Assembly: GCA_024734495.1 (NCBI GenBank)
Contig: JALMQS010000089.1
Span: forward strand, 3,359,445-3,423,444
DNA: 64,000 nt
Direction: 5' to 3'
DNA from: Forficula auricularia
Lineage: Eukaryota; Arthropoda; Insecta; Dermaptera; Forficulidae
In this document: piece by piece, positions 20,914 through 30,126 of the stretch
Layout: every line of letters begins with the position of its first letter
Numbering within the stretch: the stretch's first letter is position 1
Position numbers and translations under genes: made by a program
The notes under the pieces: model-generated
Told to the model about the DNA's origin: nothing
The model's database searches: none
Seen by the model: only the letters and a program-made list of their open reading frames with translations

Positions 20914-21106
20914 TACCCTATACCCAAGACAGTCGGCAATATCTGTAATTAAAAATTAAAATGCCTAAACCCCAAATATAATTACACACACATCGTTGGC
21001 GAAGGCGCAGATATATATTCTTAAAAAAATTCAAACATCGCCCCCTATAATCTAAATCCTCACCTAGGAGGAGTATACTCGCGGAAATTCAGTTTTATAG
21101 ATAAAC

Positions 21107-21306
21107 TGAATCTAAACTAAAAAGGCATATTTGTGGGGTTAATTATTATAATGTCAAGTATATTGTGTGTGTTTGTTGAACCTGAAAATATATAAAACAT
21201 ATACATATACATAAGACATTGCATTCAAGAAAGAAAGAAAGAAAGATAGAGAGGACACCCTTCTTATATTCTAGTAGGTATTAGAGCAATTGTTAAGTAC
21301 GGATGC
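21107..21306. other. AT-rich spacer with GAAA microsatellite
   Basis: Contains a (GAAA)n run near 21229-21245 and nothing else recognisable. Confidence 0.4.
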
Positions 21307-21314
21307 ACCTAATG

Positions 21315-21570
21315 CAGCTATTCTCAACCGCTGGTTCGGCGGACCACCAGTGGTCCGCGGAGAAATTTTACTAGTCCGCATATATATACAATTACATATC
21401 TTTACATTTAAATATTATTGTAAGTAAATGATAATAAAAATGTTACAATTAACTTATGTAGTAGTTCTTTAATACCTAGTAAAATTTTGTTGTTAAAAAA
21501 ATATCACTGGTCCGCGAATTTTTTTACAAATTTTACTGGTCCGCGGGCCAAAAAAGGTTGAGAAACGCTG
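21315..21570. mobile_element. hAT MITE with 8-bp target duplication
   Basis: 256 bp. The ends CAGCTATTCTCAACC and GGTTGAGAAACGCTG are inverted repeats typical of hAT elements. The 8 bp 'acctaatg' is duplicated exactly at 21307-21314 and 21571-21578. Internal 'ggtccgcgg' words recur at both ends. No transposase remains. Confidence 0.85.
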
Positions 21571-21578
21571 ACCTAATG

Positions 21579-22402
21579 GACACACACAATACTAAACATC
21601 GTTAGGTCAATCACTATTCATTCCTAATATTTATCTTAAAACTAAAATAAACCTTTTCGATGTTTTTGGGATTGTCAAAAAGAGGAGACTTCGTTGTAGC
21701 AGAGTGTGAAGCCAACAACTAAAAATCCATCACGACATCTAGCGGCAGCCAAGCCCTCAAGGAAAGCCATCAAGGCTACCATCAGCGAAAATCGCCTGGT
21801 GTGAACCGGGCTTAAGAGTTGCATAGGCATGCGATTGGTTATCGAGGTATTAATGATCACTGAAAACTCTATTTATTTAGTTATATTTAATGAAAAATAA
21901 AATATTTAATATACTCCAATATATTGACAATTTATTTCAACGTTAAAATTTTATTTCTCTTATGATTGGGAAAGAAAATAAATTGAAGTGAAATTAATTA
22001 TTATTTTATTTAAAATCAAAATTGAATTTATTTTTAGTTACATTTATTAAAAATTTTAAAAATAATATTTACTAAATTCTCTACATATTAAAGGGGTAAT
22101 GATGAGAACCTGTTTCTGAAAGAGGAACAAAAAGACATCCTACGTCCTAAGGTGTCATTCTAATGACGTTTAATTATTTTCTAAATAACTAGCTAAATAC
22201 CTATTTATTTAATCAAAATAATGTTTCATGTAGATTTAAATTTTTGAAAAAAATCTATAAAATCGATCGAGCTAAAGAAATATTTAATAGAATATAATCT
22301 GCGCCCCGCGTGAGTGAGAATACATACATTCGTTGAAATACTCGGATAAGAAGAAATCAGAAGATCGAATACTCGCAGAGGAAAATCCCTTGGCTCGAAG
22401 AC
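21579..22402. other. AT-rich DNA, no gene seen
   Basis: A slightly GC-richer patch at 21680-21830 ('cacgacatctagcggcagcc') gives a 61-codon minus frame without known homology. The rest is A/T-rich. Confidence 0.3.
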
Positions 22403-22405
22403 TAA

Positions 22406-22602
22406 GGGCGGGTTGTATGTCGCAAAGTAAATGCTTTTTACCACTAACAAACTGTAGATGGTAAATGAAGGAACTGGGATCGCCAATCAGATGACAGGCA
22501 CTGAACGTTCCTGTCATCTGATTGGCCATCCTAGCCCCTCCATTTACCATCTACCCTTGGTTAGTGGTAAAAAGCATTTACTTTGCGACAAACAACCGGC
22601 CC
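22406..22602. mobile_element. PIF/Harbinger-like MITE, foldback, copy 1
   Basis: The termini pair as GGGCGGGTTGTATGTCGC against GCGACAAACAACCGGCCC, flanked by TAA on each side (22403-22405 and 22603-22605). The arms continue inward through 'aaagtaaatgctttttacca' and 'ccaatcagatgacag' around a short centre. The 3 bp TAA duplication suggests PIF/Harbinger. Opposed 86-88-codon frames result from the palindrome. A second copy is at 50657-50849. Confidence 0.7.
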
Positions 22603-22605
22603 TAA

Positions 22606-23101
22606 AACGTTCCTCCATCAATTGGTGGCCCAACCGCCCAAGAGAATGAGAAACATCTGCGACTCGAAACTTTTCATCAGGAGAAACGACCATCATCCAT
22701 CCTCTCGAAGCTTATATTATCTATGAAAACCAGTATATATATAGAATATTATTCATAAATATTCTCTAATAATAAAATTAAAAATAAAAAATAAATAAAT
22801 AATTATTCGTTCTGTTAACACAATTTATGAAAACTCAACATTGAATAATCATAAAGAAGAAATTTTCTACATATTTTTTAAAATCAAAATAATTATGTAC
22901 ATTATAATTTGATATGAATATTAAAAATTGATCGAATTTATAATAGCTATGATTGAAATATTAAATAACTAAATAGGAATCGATATAACTAGGTATATGA
23001 AAATTTTTAATAATATTATGAAATTTAAAATAAAAATATATATATAATTAATATTATGATATTTATTGTAATGCAAAACAAAATTAATATGTAACTATCA
23101 A
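22606..23101. other. AT-rich DNA, no gene seen
   Basis: A/T-rich with no exon, RNA or inverted repeat that I can support. Confidence 0.3.
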
Positions 23102-23115
23102 ATGAAATTTCTTAC

Positions 23116-23202
23116 CGTAGCTACGAGACTCGCATGAATCATGAAGAGCTGAGCAAAGTAGAGTACTCATCAGCCCCCACAAACCAACCACCCCTTCTTC
23201 AG
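23116..23202 (-). pseudogene. Diverged duplicate of exon 2
   Basis: 87 bp between acceptor 'tttgttttag' and donor 'ACG|GTAAGAA'. It shares 'ggttggtttgtggggg' and the exon edges with 18944-19021 but is 9 bp longer and read in a shifted frame at the conserved GGTTGG word. The frame continuing from the duplicate exon 1 is open, so it may still be translated, but it no longer gives the GGWFVGG peptide. Relic or alternative exon; undecided. Confidence 0.45.
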
Positions 23203-23291
23203 CTAAAACAAACAAACACACACATCACTAAATATAACTTGAAATTGATTAGAAATTGAATACAAATGAAAGAAACTTTGAGAATACTAAC

Positions 23292-23358
23292 CAATGAAAC
23301 CACTTGATCGCGAACTGATGTCTTCTACTTCTAAATTAAACGTTAATCCGAAGCCCAT
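23292..23358 (-). CDS. Duplicate of exon 1 retaining an ATG
   Basis: On the minus strand it begins ATG directly after an in-frame TGA and reads MGFGLTFNLEVEDISSRSSG, ending in phase 1 at 'ATTG|GTTAGT'. It matches the exon at 19118-19184 across its length, including the FNLE word and splice donor. It can be joined to the exon 2 copy at 23116-23202 without a stop. Whether this is an expressed paralogue, an alternative first exon or a relic cannot be told from sequence. The family is not recognised. Confidence 0.4.
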
Positions 23359-23598
23359 TCAAAATGACAACAGGTGGCCAACTAGATGTCTTTTCTGGAG
23401 GTCTTCTTTCTTCAAGAGGCTGGCAAGGTACTCATCAGCCCCCACAAACCAACCACCATTTCTTCAGCTGAAACAAACAAACACACACATTTTTACTTAT
23501 GGAAAGTGGTGTAGGTTTTAGGTGAAATATGATGTTAGTTAATAGAGTAAGGGTGTGAGTTTCACAGTGAATGAAATAAAACTCAAAGAGGTTTATCC

Positions 23599-23641
23599 AA
23601 ACTCAATATATTTCGGATTATTAGTCCATCATCAGGAGTTT
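23599..23641 (-). ncRNA. Hammerhead-like ribozyme motif 3
   Basis: Stem I 23636-23641 with 23599-23604, core CUGAUGA at 23629-23635, extra U 23628, stem II 23625-23627 with 23615-23617, GAA 23612-23614, AUAUAU 23606-23611, U at 23605 as the cleavage base. Identical in all core positions to motif 4 on the opposite arm. Confidence 0.6.
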
Positions 23642-23710
23642 ACAAGTTAATACATTAAGAGTTAATTACATTTACAAGTTAATACATTAAGAGTTAATGT
23701 ATTAACTTGT

Positions 23711-23753
23711 AAACTCCTGATGATGGACTAATAATCCGAAATATATTGAGTTT
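23711..23753 (+). ncRNA. Hammerhead-like ribozyme motif 4
   Basis: Stem I AAACUC (23711-23716) with GAGUUU (23748-23753), core CUGAUGA (23717-23723), extra U 23724, stem II GGA/UCC (23725-23727, 23735-23737), GAA (23738-23740), palindrome AUAUAU (23741-23746), U23747. Stem I is six perfect pairs, the longest of the set. Confidence 0.6.
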
Positions 23754-24062
23754 GTATAAACCTCTTTGAGTTTTATTTCATTCACTGTGAAACTACACAC
23801 CCTTTACTCTATTAACAAACACACACATCACTAAATATAACAGAAATTGATTAGAAATTGAATACAAATAAAAGAAACTTTGAGAATACTAATAAAAGAA
23901 ACCACTTGATTGCGAACTGATGACTTTTGTACTTCTAAATTAAACGTTAATCCGAAGCCCATTCAAAACGACAACAGGTGGACAACTAGCTGTCTTTTTC
24001 TTGAGGTCTTCTTTCTTCAAGACACTGGCAAAGTACTCATCAGCCCCCACTAACCAACCACC

Positions 24063-24333
24063 CCTTCCTCATCTATAAATTAGTCAAAACAACAAATTAA
24101 AAACTAATGTCTTGAACAAGATAAATGAACATAAACACTGATTAACCACTTACCTTCGATTTCTCTTGTTTCCGATCTTATCAATTGATGTCTAAAAACA
24201 AATGATCTCGTATATATTGGCACAGTGTTTCTTATCAACAAGTTATTCAGTAATATGTACTCATTGAAAATCTTAATTCTTCAAATAATAGTACTACAAG
24301 AAGCGACGAGTGTCCTATTTTCATGATTGGAAT
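24063..24333. repeat. Direct repeat, copy a (intron and upstream exon relic)
   Basis: Nearly identical to 25301-25571, offset 1238 bp. On the minus strand it contains another splice-flanked block: acceptor 'catttgtttttag', about 38 bp ending 'agagaaatcgaag', donor 'GTAAGTGG'. The high identity shows a recent tandem duplication of about 1.24 kb compared with the older exon copies around it. Confidence 0.7.
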
Positions 24334-24555
24334 TTAATTCAATTCCCTTATTCGTTTTACATATGTTTGTAATTTAAGACATTGACAATCTTTCAACTAA
24401 AGTATACAAATAAAACAACTTCATTAACTATAATATATAACACATATTTTTTTTAATAAAAAATTTAACTAAAATTAATTATAATTTACCATTTTAAAAT
24501 ATTTTCTCCCTTTTAGCTTGTTGAAATTATAGATTGTCAATATATTTTAGTATTT

Positions 24556-24702
24556 ACTTATTCACGCCTTGTCCCACGACCTGGTTTTGCTCTTAGAACA
24601 AAATTCGATGTTCTATAGAGAACAGAGCTTATTATATGCTAATTTCACCATCATTACGGGATCCTGCAACGTAATGAGGCGCATGAATAAGTAATATTTT
24701 TT
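24556..24702. repeat. Small inverted-end element
   Basis: 'acttattcacgcct' on the left and 'ggcgcatgaataagt' on the right are imperfect inverted repeats enclosing about 120 bp with a second inverted word ('catcattacgggatcc', 'gcaacgtaatgagg'). No clear target duplication. Confidence 0.35.
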
Positions 24703-24964
24703 ATCTGTTTTAACATTAATTATCATTATTATTTTTTTATTTTGTTTTAAGGGCCTCCACATCTACCCTTATAGCCCTCTGATCCTCCCAACATGATCTG
24801 GATGAGTGGCTCAGTATATGGCCACTGTAGAACGGTATATCAACCTTATATTTATGATTATTTTTTAATATTTTTTTAACGTCTTTATTATTTTTATTTA
24901 TTTAAATTTTTTTTCTGATGTTATTTTTTTTATTTATCATTTTTATTTATTTTTATTAAATGAA

Positions 24965-25201
24965 ATTTCTTACTTTAGCTACGAGACTCGCTTCGATCAT
25001 GAAGAGTTGAGCAAAGTACCTACACATCAGCCCCCACAAACCAACCACCCTCTTCAGCTAAAACAAACAAACACACACATCACTAATTATAACAGAAATT
25101 GAATACAAATGAAAGAAACTTTGAGAATACTAACCAAAGAAACCACTTGATTGCGAACTGATGTTTTCATCTTCTAAATTAAACGTTAATCCGAAGCCCA
25201 T
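24965..25201 (-). pseudogene. Exon 2 and exon 1 duplicate with in-frame stop
   Basis: The exon 2 copy keeps acceptor 'ttgttttag' and a GTAAG donor and reads EEGGWFVGADV, then TAG, in the frame used by the intact exon at 18944. The exon 1 copy (to the ATG complement at about 25199) keeps its donor. The TAG makes this pair a likely pseudogene unit. Confidence 0.5.
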
Positions 25202-25300
25202 TCAAAATGAAAACTGGTGGCCAACTAGCTGTCTTTTCTTGAGGTCTCCTTTCTTCAAGAGACTGGCAATGTACATATCAGCTGCCAGAAACCAACCAAC

Positions 25301-25571
25301 CCTTCTTCATCTATAAATTAATCAAAACAACAAATTAAAAACTAATGTCTTGAACAAGATAAATGAATATAAACACTGATTAACCACTTACCTTCGATTT
25401 CTCTTGTTTCCGATCTTATCAATTGATGTCTAAAAACAAATGATCTCGTATATATTGGCACAGTGTTTCTTATCAACAAGTTATTCAGTAATATGTACTC
25501 ATTGAAAATCTTAATTCTTCAAATAATAGTACTACAAGAAGCGACGAGTGTCCTATTGTCATGATTGGAAT
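25301..25571. repeat. Direct repeat, copy b
   Basis: Partner of 24063-24333 with only a handful of differences over 270 bp. The two copies diverge abruptly after 'tgattggaat'. Confidence 0.7.
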
Positions 25572-25666
25572 CTACCTATCATTTTCCCTGAATTCTCTCC
25601 AGGTTTACTAGTATACTTTCTATTATAAACATGGCATTTCAAAACCATTGACTCGTTTTTTAAATA

Positions 25667-26022
25667 CAGTAAAACCTCGTTTATCCAGCCCTCATTTATC
25701 CGGTTCTCCGGATTACCCGGATCGGATTGGTAGACATTATTATTTTAATAAATGTTCACATAGATAATAATTTTTAACTCTTGATAGCAAAAGAATGTAA
25801 TTATAATTTCAATTATTTTATTTTTTTTAACTTAAGTATATATTTTTTTAAACAATTCTATCTAATTTTGATATAAACATGTTTTTTTTATCGTAATTAA
25901 TCCAAATTCGCTTATTTGAGAGATTTGTTTTGTTTTTATTACCCATATATCGGGTTTTCCGAATTTTCGATTATCCGGTTTGGCTTTGGTCCTAGTTAGT
26001 CCGGATAAACGAGTTTGTACTG
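25667..26022. mobile_element. pogo-like MITE with TA duplication
   Basis: Starts CAGTAAAACCTCGTTTATCC and ends GGATAAACGAGTTTGTACTG, with TA at both sides (25665-25666, 26023-26024). Subterminal 'atccggttctccgg' and 'gattatccggtttgg' also mirror each other. The Tc1/mariner (pogo) assignment is by end sequence. No transposase. Confidence 0.75.
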
Positions 26023-26148
26023 TAATTCTAATTATTTGACGTTTTATTAAAAATCATATTTTTATGATACAGACTAGATTACATTTTTCATGTATGACTT
26101 TTATTTATTGCGCGTGTTGTTAATTTTAAAAAATCAAATAAATGCTAT

Positions 26149-27000
26149 GTTTATCTATAAAACTGAATTTTCGCGAATATACTCCTCCTAGGTGAGGATT
26201 TAGATTATAGGGGGCGATGTTTGAATTTTTTGAGAATATATATCTGCGCCTTCGCCAACGATGTGTGTGTAATTATATTTGGGGTTTAGGCCTTTTAATT
26301 TTTAATTATGGATATTGCCGACTGTCTTGGGTATAGGATGCAATGTCAAGTGTATTACTCAGATGTATAGTCTGGCGTAGGTGTGTTGTTTTCGCTAGTT
26401 TTAAGAACCCTCACCGTGTAGCGCGAATGTGCCGGGTTGAAGGGTTGCCCGGACGACAGGCATAATTAGGGATCTCCAGCATTCGAGAGGATATCGCTTG
26501 ACTGTGCATCAGATACCCGAGAGATAGGTCATATCCTCTATCTGAGTGAGTGTGTGTGATTTCGATATTTGTCGAAAGACTATATTAGAAAAGTCTTTCA
26601 TTTGGAAACCGATCATATGATCCTAGTCGGTTGAGAAACGGGTGAGATTCTTGGAAAGCAGCATGGTAGGGTTTCAGTCTTAGGTACATATGTTTGTTCG
26701 ATAGGGTTCCTTTTTTTCAGCAGACATACTGTGAACCTTGAAACTTACGCTGTTTATCAAACGACTAGGTATACCTTGTTGAAAATAATCGGTGTCCCAT
26801 CGTAATTTTATTTAATTGTTGAACCAATTCAAAACTCTCTTCTCTTTAGTTCGTTTCGATATACCCCATGCGTAGGTGGGAAGAGAGAATTGAATTTGTT
26901 ATTTTTTTTTATTTTATTATGATAAAAATTGTACTAAACTGTTATTTTTTGATAAGAAATCTTTTTGATGATTCTTATCCTAGGTAACTTGTGCGAGTGA
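26149..27000. repeat. Right arm of the large inverted repeat
   Basis: Uninterrupted inverse of 19477-21106. It passes through the site where the left arm carries the Penelope-like insertion ('cttgggtataggatgcaatg'), so the insertion is younger than the duplication. Arms diverge by point changes and small indels. Confidence 0.75.
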
Positions 27001-28653
27001 TGATGATAAACTTTGATCAGCTAGTATTCATCCTTAGTTACAGCCTTAAATGATTGAATTTCTTAATTAAAATCACAATTTTGGGGAGGGAGGGAGAATT
27101 TCGAGGACGTAGAAGGGAAAATAATATTTTCTGCATTTTCTTGCGAAGCTTTAAAACTAATCAGTTTTCTGCATTGGAAATCCAAACCTTCTAGTAAATA
27201 GAATGAACTCTCTACAACTGTTTGTTGTTAAGTTAAAGTGGGTATGAAATCCACATACTGAGAAATATCAATCAATGAATAATAGATTGTATATGTTGTG
27301 TCTAGGAATGTAATCCCAAGAATTTATATATTATTTATATCAATATACGAGCTGTGAGGGCGTGCAACGTCTCGGGATGAGATTATTAAGTCTCCTAAAT
27401 AACGTCCTAAATAAACGCTGGGCTCAAAATTGAAATTGTCTATTATGAAAACGATCAAGACGAAAAAAATCTACAAATATTTCCAAGTAATCTAGCTCAT
27501 TTTGTTCATGTTCATTTTTCTCCCTTTTTTTGCAAGATTTTTGATTTTTTTTTAGAATTTAGGGGCTACAAATTTTATGTCTTTAAATTTTCTATCACGG
27601 AAAGGGTCTAATGGAAGTATGTCTTTTTTGACCGTTATTATTTCTTATATACAATATGATAGGTAGGTATAGCACTTAAGAAACTAAGGTGTTTATTTTT
27701 AAACTAATATTACACGTAGTAAAAATTAAAATTGTGATTATAATATTAATCAAATGTTATCATATTTTTATATTTTCTAAACGTATTTTGTATTTGCCAT
27801 TTCAAATACATTTTAAAAAGTATTTCGTATTTCAAATTACTGAGGAGATGTATTTTGCTCAGCTCCTACTCATAGCTTAGGTACTGAACTTTTTTTTCAA
27901 GTCTTATTCCAAGAGGAGGGTTTTTATTTGTCTGTTGAAGTTGTCTGGAATGATAGTATCTATCTTTTAACGATAATTATTCCATTTATGAATGTAAATT
28001 GGTTGAAACAATAAAAACTCTTATCTATCTGTCTCTGAAATGTCTTTATTTTTCTAGATTGTTATTTATATATTTTTTTCATCTTAATAACCCCAGGAGT
28101 GTTTTGTATCAGCGTTATAGAACTGGTTCTGTCTAATCTTTTATTTCATTATTATTATTTTTTTTATCTAAGTAGAACGAGAAGAAGAAAAGCCTGAGGA
28201 GGTAGGTGGTGGCCTTCTAACTTCTAACGCCCTGTGTCTCTCGGGATTTCCCGTCTCTTTTCTTCACCAAGAATAGTTTCGACACCTCACGAAGATCTTT
28301 ATTTATGCCCTCCACTTTTTTTCCTGGTTGTTGCTTTTGTTGTTGCATGTGATTGAGGTCTCGTTTCTTTTATATCGAAATTCAAAGCCAAAAGAAAAAG
28401 ATATAAAAATTTTTTTTTGAATTGGTTAGAAGTTGTATTATTTATTATTATTTAAAATATAACAACAATTCTTCAAGGAATAGTATTTTTTATTGTAATG
28501 AATTTCATATCAAATACACATTCTCAATACAATCAGTGGTCGGTAAAGTCATAAGTCAAAAGAGCCAAATCAGCAGTATAAGTGTAAATAGCTAGGAATG
28601 CAAAACTACAACAATGTTGCAGAAACCACAACATTATTCGTAGAGCTGTAGTA
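27001..28653. other. Mostly unique AT-rich DNA
   Basis: No exon that I can support. GC-richer patches at 27350-27440 and 28180-28370 ('ccctgtgtctctcgggattt') may be conserved non-coding or untranslated sequence. A TTAA-rich stretch at 27720-27880 gives a chance 63-codon frame; its 'ttgtatttgccatttcaaat' resembles 63720-63800. Confidence 0.3.
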
Positions 28654-28988
28654 CAGTGGTTCTTACGATTATCGATTGAGTCATCATCATCATCATCAGC
28701 CTGTCGATAGCGACAATCCACTGCTGAATATGGGCTCTTCCATCAAATGGAAGGGGTTGGCATTAAGTTACCACGCTTGCCAGACGGATTGGTGACTAGG
28801 AATCAGATTATAGCCGGTCAAATATCAATGCAGGGACTCGACTCGAACCCGGGACTCCTGCTTAGAATGCTAGTGTCTTAAGCTCTCGGCTAATCCGATT
28901 CCCATCGATTGAGTATTATACATTAATTATTAAAAATTTTGGCGACACACATCAAATTAGCTCGCGGCCCATACTTTGGGAATCCCTG
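28654..28988. mobile_element. hAT-like element interrupted by a SINE
   Basis: Left CAGTGGTTCTTACGA and right 'actttgggaatccctg' look like hAT ends, and 'ctcgcggcccata' is a common hAT subterminal word. The SINE at 28682-28903 lies between them. I see no convincing 8 bp duplication. Confidence 0.4.
28682..28903 (-). mobile_element. tRNA-derived SINE with ATG-repeat tail and target duplication
   Basis: The minus strand starts with a tRNA-like head (box A near 'ttagccgagagct', box B 'cgggttcgagtcgag'), continues with a body containing 'ttgaccggctataatctg' and 'cccatattcagcagtggatt', and ends in (ATG)n rather than poly(A). 'atcgattgagt' is duplicated exactly at 28671-28681 and 28904-28914. Other family fragments are at 12960 and perhaps 30130. 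Confidence 0.8.
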
Positions 28989-29711
28989 ATGGGTACTAGA
29001 TTCCTGAGTAGGGATGGCAACGATTTATCGATAATTTTCTATATCGATATATTTCCAAAATATATCGATATATAAGTATCGATATACTCCTTGCGATATA
29101 TAGTATATCGAATATATGCCTTGCGATATATATCGAAAAATATATCGGAACTTTTTTTCACTTGCAAATACCAAAAAACTGCTGCAATTTTTTATTTGCA
29201 CAATTTTATACGAAATTTTTATTTCACAACATCACAACTATTAAAAAATACTTTGACTAGGTACTCTAATCTCAAAAAATAAAAATTTATGTCATATATT
29301 GAAATAGAGAAGCGAGAAAATAACATAATAATAGAAAAATAGCGAGAAAAAATCGCAGTCATCTGATTGGCAAAAGACTGTCCAAGGTTTTGTTTTTGGA
29401 ATCATTTTGAGGAAAGTAGTTTTTTGCTATTTTTTGTGTTTTTTTAAGTTAATTTTTAAATTTAATAAAATGTACTTCACATGACTATGGCTATTGACTA
29501 CTGTTTTTTTATATAACATTAGGTGAAACTAGCTTTGAATGTAAAAAAAAAATTGTATTTTTAAGATTAAATTATTTTTACTATCATAGGATGTTTTTAT
29601 TTCTCAATAAGTTACAATTACTGAGTTAGTTTTTGATATGTTAATATCTAAAAAATAATTAATAAAAATATATTGATAGAGATTTTCTTTAGGAGACGGA
29701 CTGGTATAAAT

Positions 29712-30030
29712 ATGCATTGGATGTTGATGAGCAGTTCACGATGATAATAAAAATAAGACTATAGAGGTTTTATTATTTTACATTTATTTAGCTAAACCGA
29801 CGTTTCGGAGATTATTCTTCTCAGGTAACAAAGTCAATGAAAAGTAGTTCAAAACATAATTAGAGAGTAATTATGTTTTGAACTACTTTCATTGACTTTT
29901 TTGTTACCCTGAAGAAGGAGAGAATAAATCTCCGAAACGTCGGTTTAACAAATAAATGTAAAATAATAAAACCTCTATAGTCTTATTTTTTTACAACCAC
30001 CGTGGACTGCTTTCATCAACATCCAATTGA
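29712..30030. mobile_element. Penelope-like foldback element
   Basis: Arms are 'gcattggatgttgatgagca' and 'tttcatcaacatccaattg'. Inner words 'gactatagaggttttattat' and 'aaaacctctatagtcttatt' mirror exactly. The centre is 'aaaacataattagagagtaa'. The right arm holds motif 5 and the left arm holds a degenerate inverse (29795-29828) in which the CUGANGA core is damaged. Confidence 0.7.
29906..29944 (+). ncRNA. Hammerhead-like ribozyme motif 5
   Basis: Stem I ACC/GGU (29906-29908, 29942-29944), possibly extended past a bulge by GUUA/UAAC. Core CUGAAGA (29909-29915), extra A 29916, stem II GGAGA/UCUCC (29917-29921, 29929-29933), GAA (29934-29936), ACGU (29937-29940), C29941. Compared with motif 1, stem II has gained one base pair by changes on both strands. 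Confidence 0.55.
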
Positions 30031-30126
30031 ATAAAAATATATCTTTATATCGTATATATTGATATTTTTGCTGCGATATATTTATGTATCGATATATTAA
30101 AATAATTTGTCTTCCCTATTCTTGAG

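Larger units (their letters stand above)
20110..20925 (-). mobile_element. 5'-truncated Penelope-like element with target duplication
   Basis: Inserted in the left inverted-repeat arm. The uninterrupted right arm shows the empty site, and 'cctatacccaa' is duplicated on both sides (about 20099-20109 and 20917-20927). In minus orientation the order is a short coding tail, about 550 bp of AT-rich DNA, a hammerhead-like motif (20216-20258), then the end 'cctaaaacctacaccacttt'. That end is shared by the element at 23491. Truncation and an 11 bp duplication fit target-primed retrotransposition. The Penelope-like label is inferred. Confidence 0.6.
19477..21106. repeat. Left arm of a large inverted repeat
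   Basis: Runs from 'tcactcacacaagttacc' to 'agttttatagataaac' and is the inverse of 26149-27000. Matching words include 'gcctgtcgttcgggcaaccc', 'cctacgccagactatatatc' and 'aaacatcgccccctataatc'. The arm is split by an 816 bp insertion (20110-20925); without it, it is about 0.8 kb, like the right arm. About 5 kb separates the arms. It could be a segmental inverted duplication or the termini of a large transposon. Confidence 0.75.
23491..23816. mobile_element. Inverted Penelope-like element with 12-bp target duplication
   Basis: 'aaacacacacat' is duplicated exactly at 23479-23490 and 23817-23828. The 326 bp insert is a head-to-head inverted pair. The left arm is on the minus strand, ends 'cctaaaacctacaccac' and carries motif 3. 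The right arm is on the plus strand, carries motif 4 and is cut short before the terminal block. The insertion interrupts a duplicated intron. The single target duplication shows that the inverted pair arrived as one unit. Confidence 0.75.
23400..24064 (-). pseudogene. Further exon 1 and exon 2 relics
   Basis: Partial exon 2-like blocks (near 23425-23465 and 24010-24060, 'agcccccac...aaccaaccacc') and an exon 1 copy at 23900-23965 whose donor GT has been lost ('actaataaaag' instead of 'actaacca'). In frame with the GWFVGAD word the relics read on through a Lys-rich stretch (LLKK, KKR) to a stop next to the exon 1 ATG. The original exon 1 leader may therefore derive from a fused 3' part of an older unit. 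Confidence 0.4.
29009..30118. mobile_element. hAT-like element (TAGGGATGGCAA ends) hosting a foldback
   Basis: The ends TAGGGATGGCAA and TTGTCTTCCCTA are imperfect inverted repeats, flanked by 'ttcctgag' (29001-29008) and 'ttcttgag' (30119-30126), an 8 bp duplication with one change. Both subterminal regions are full of 'atatcgatata' words. A Penelope-like foldback (29712-30030) is nested inside. No transposase frame. Confidence 0.7.

Noticed and set aside
22226..22649. Three mutually similar frames with 'ANQMTGT'-type peptides
   Set aside because: Generated by the palindromic Harbinger-like MITE on both strands; the 50657 copy gives the same.
28533..28721. Frame with an Asp-rich run
   Set aside because: The Asp run is the ATG/ATC tail of a SINE translated out of context.
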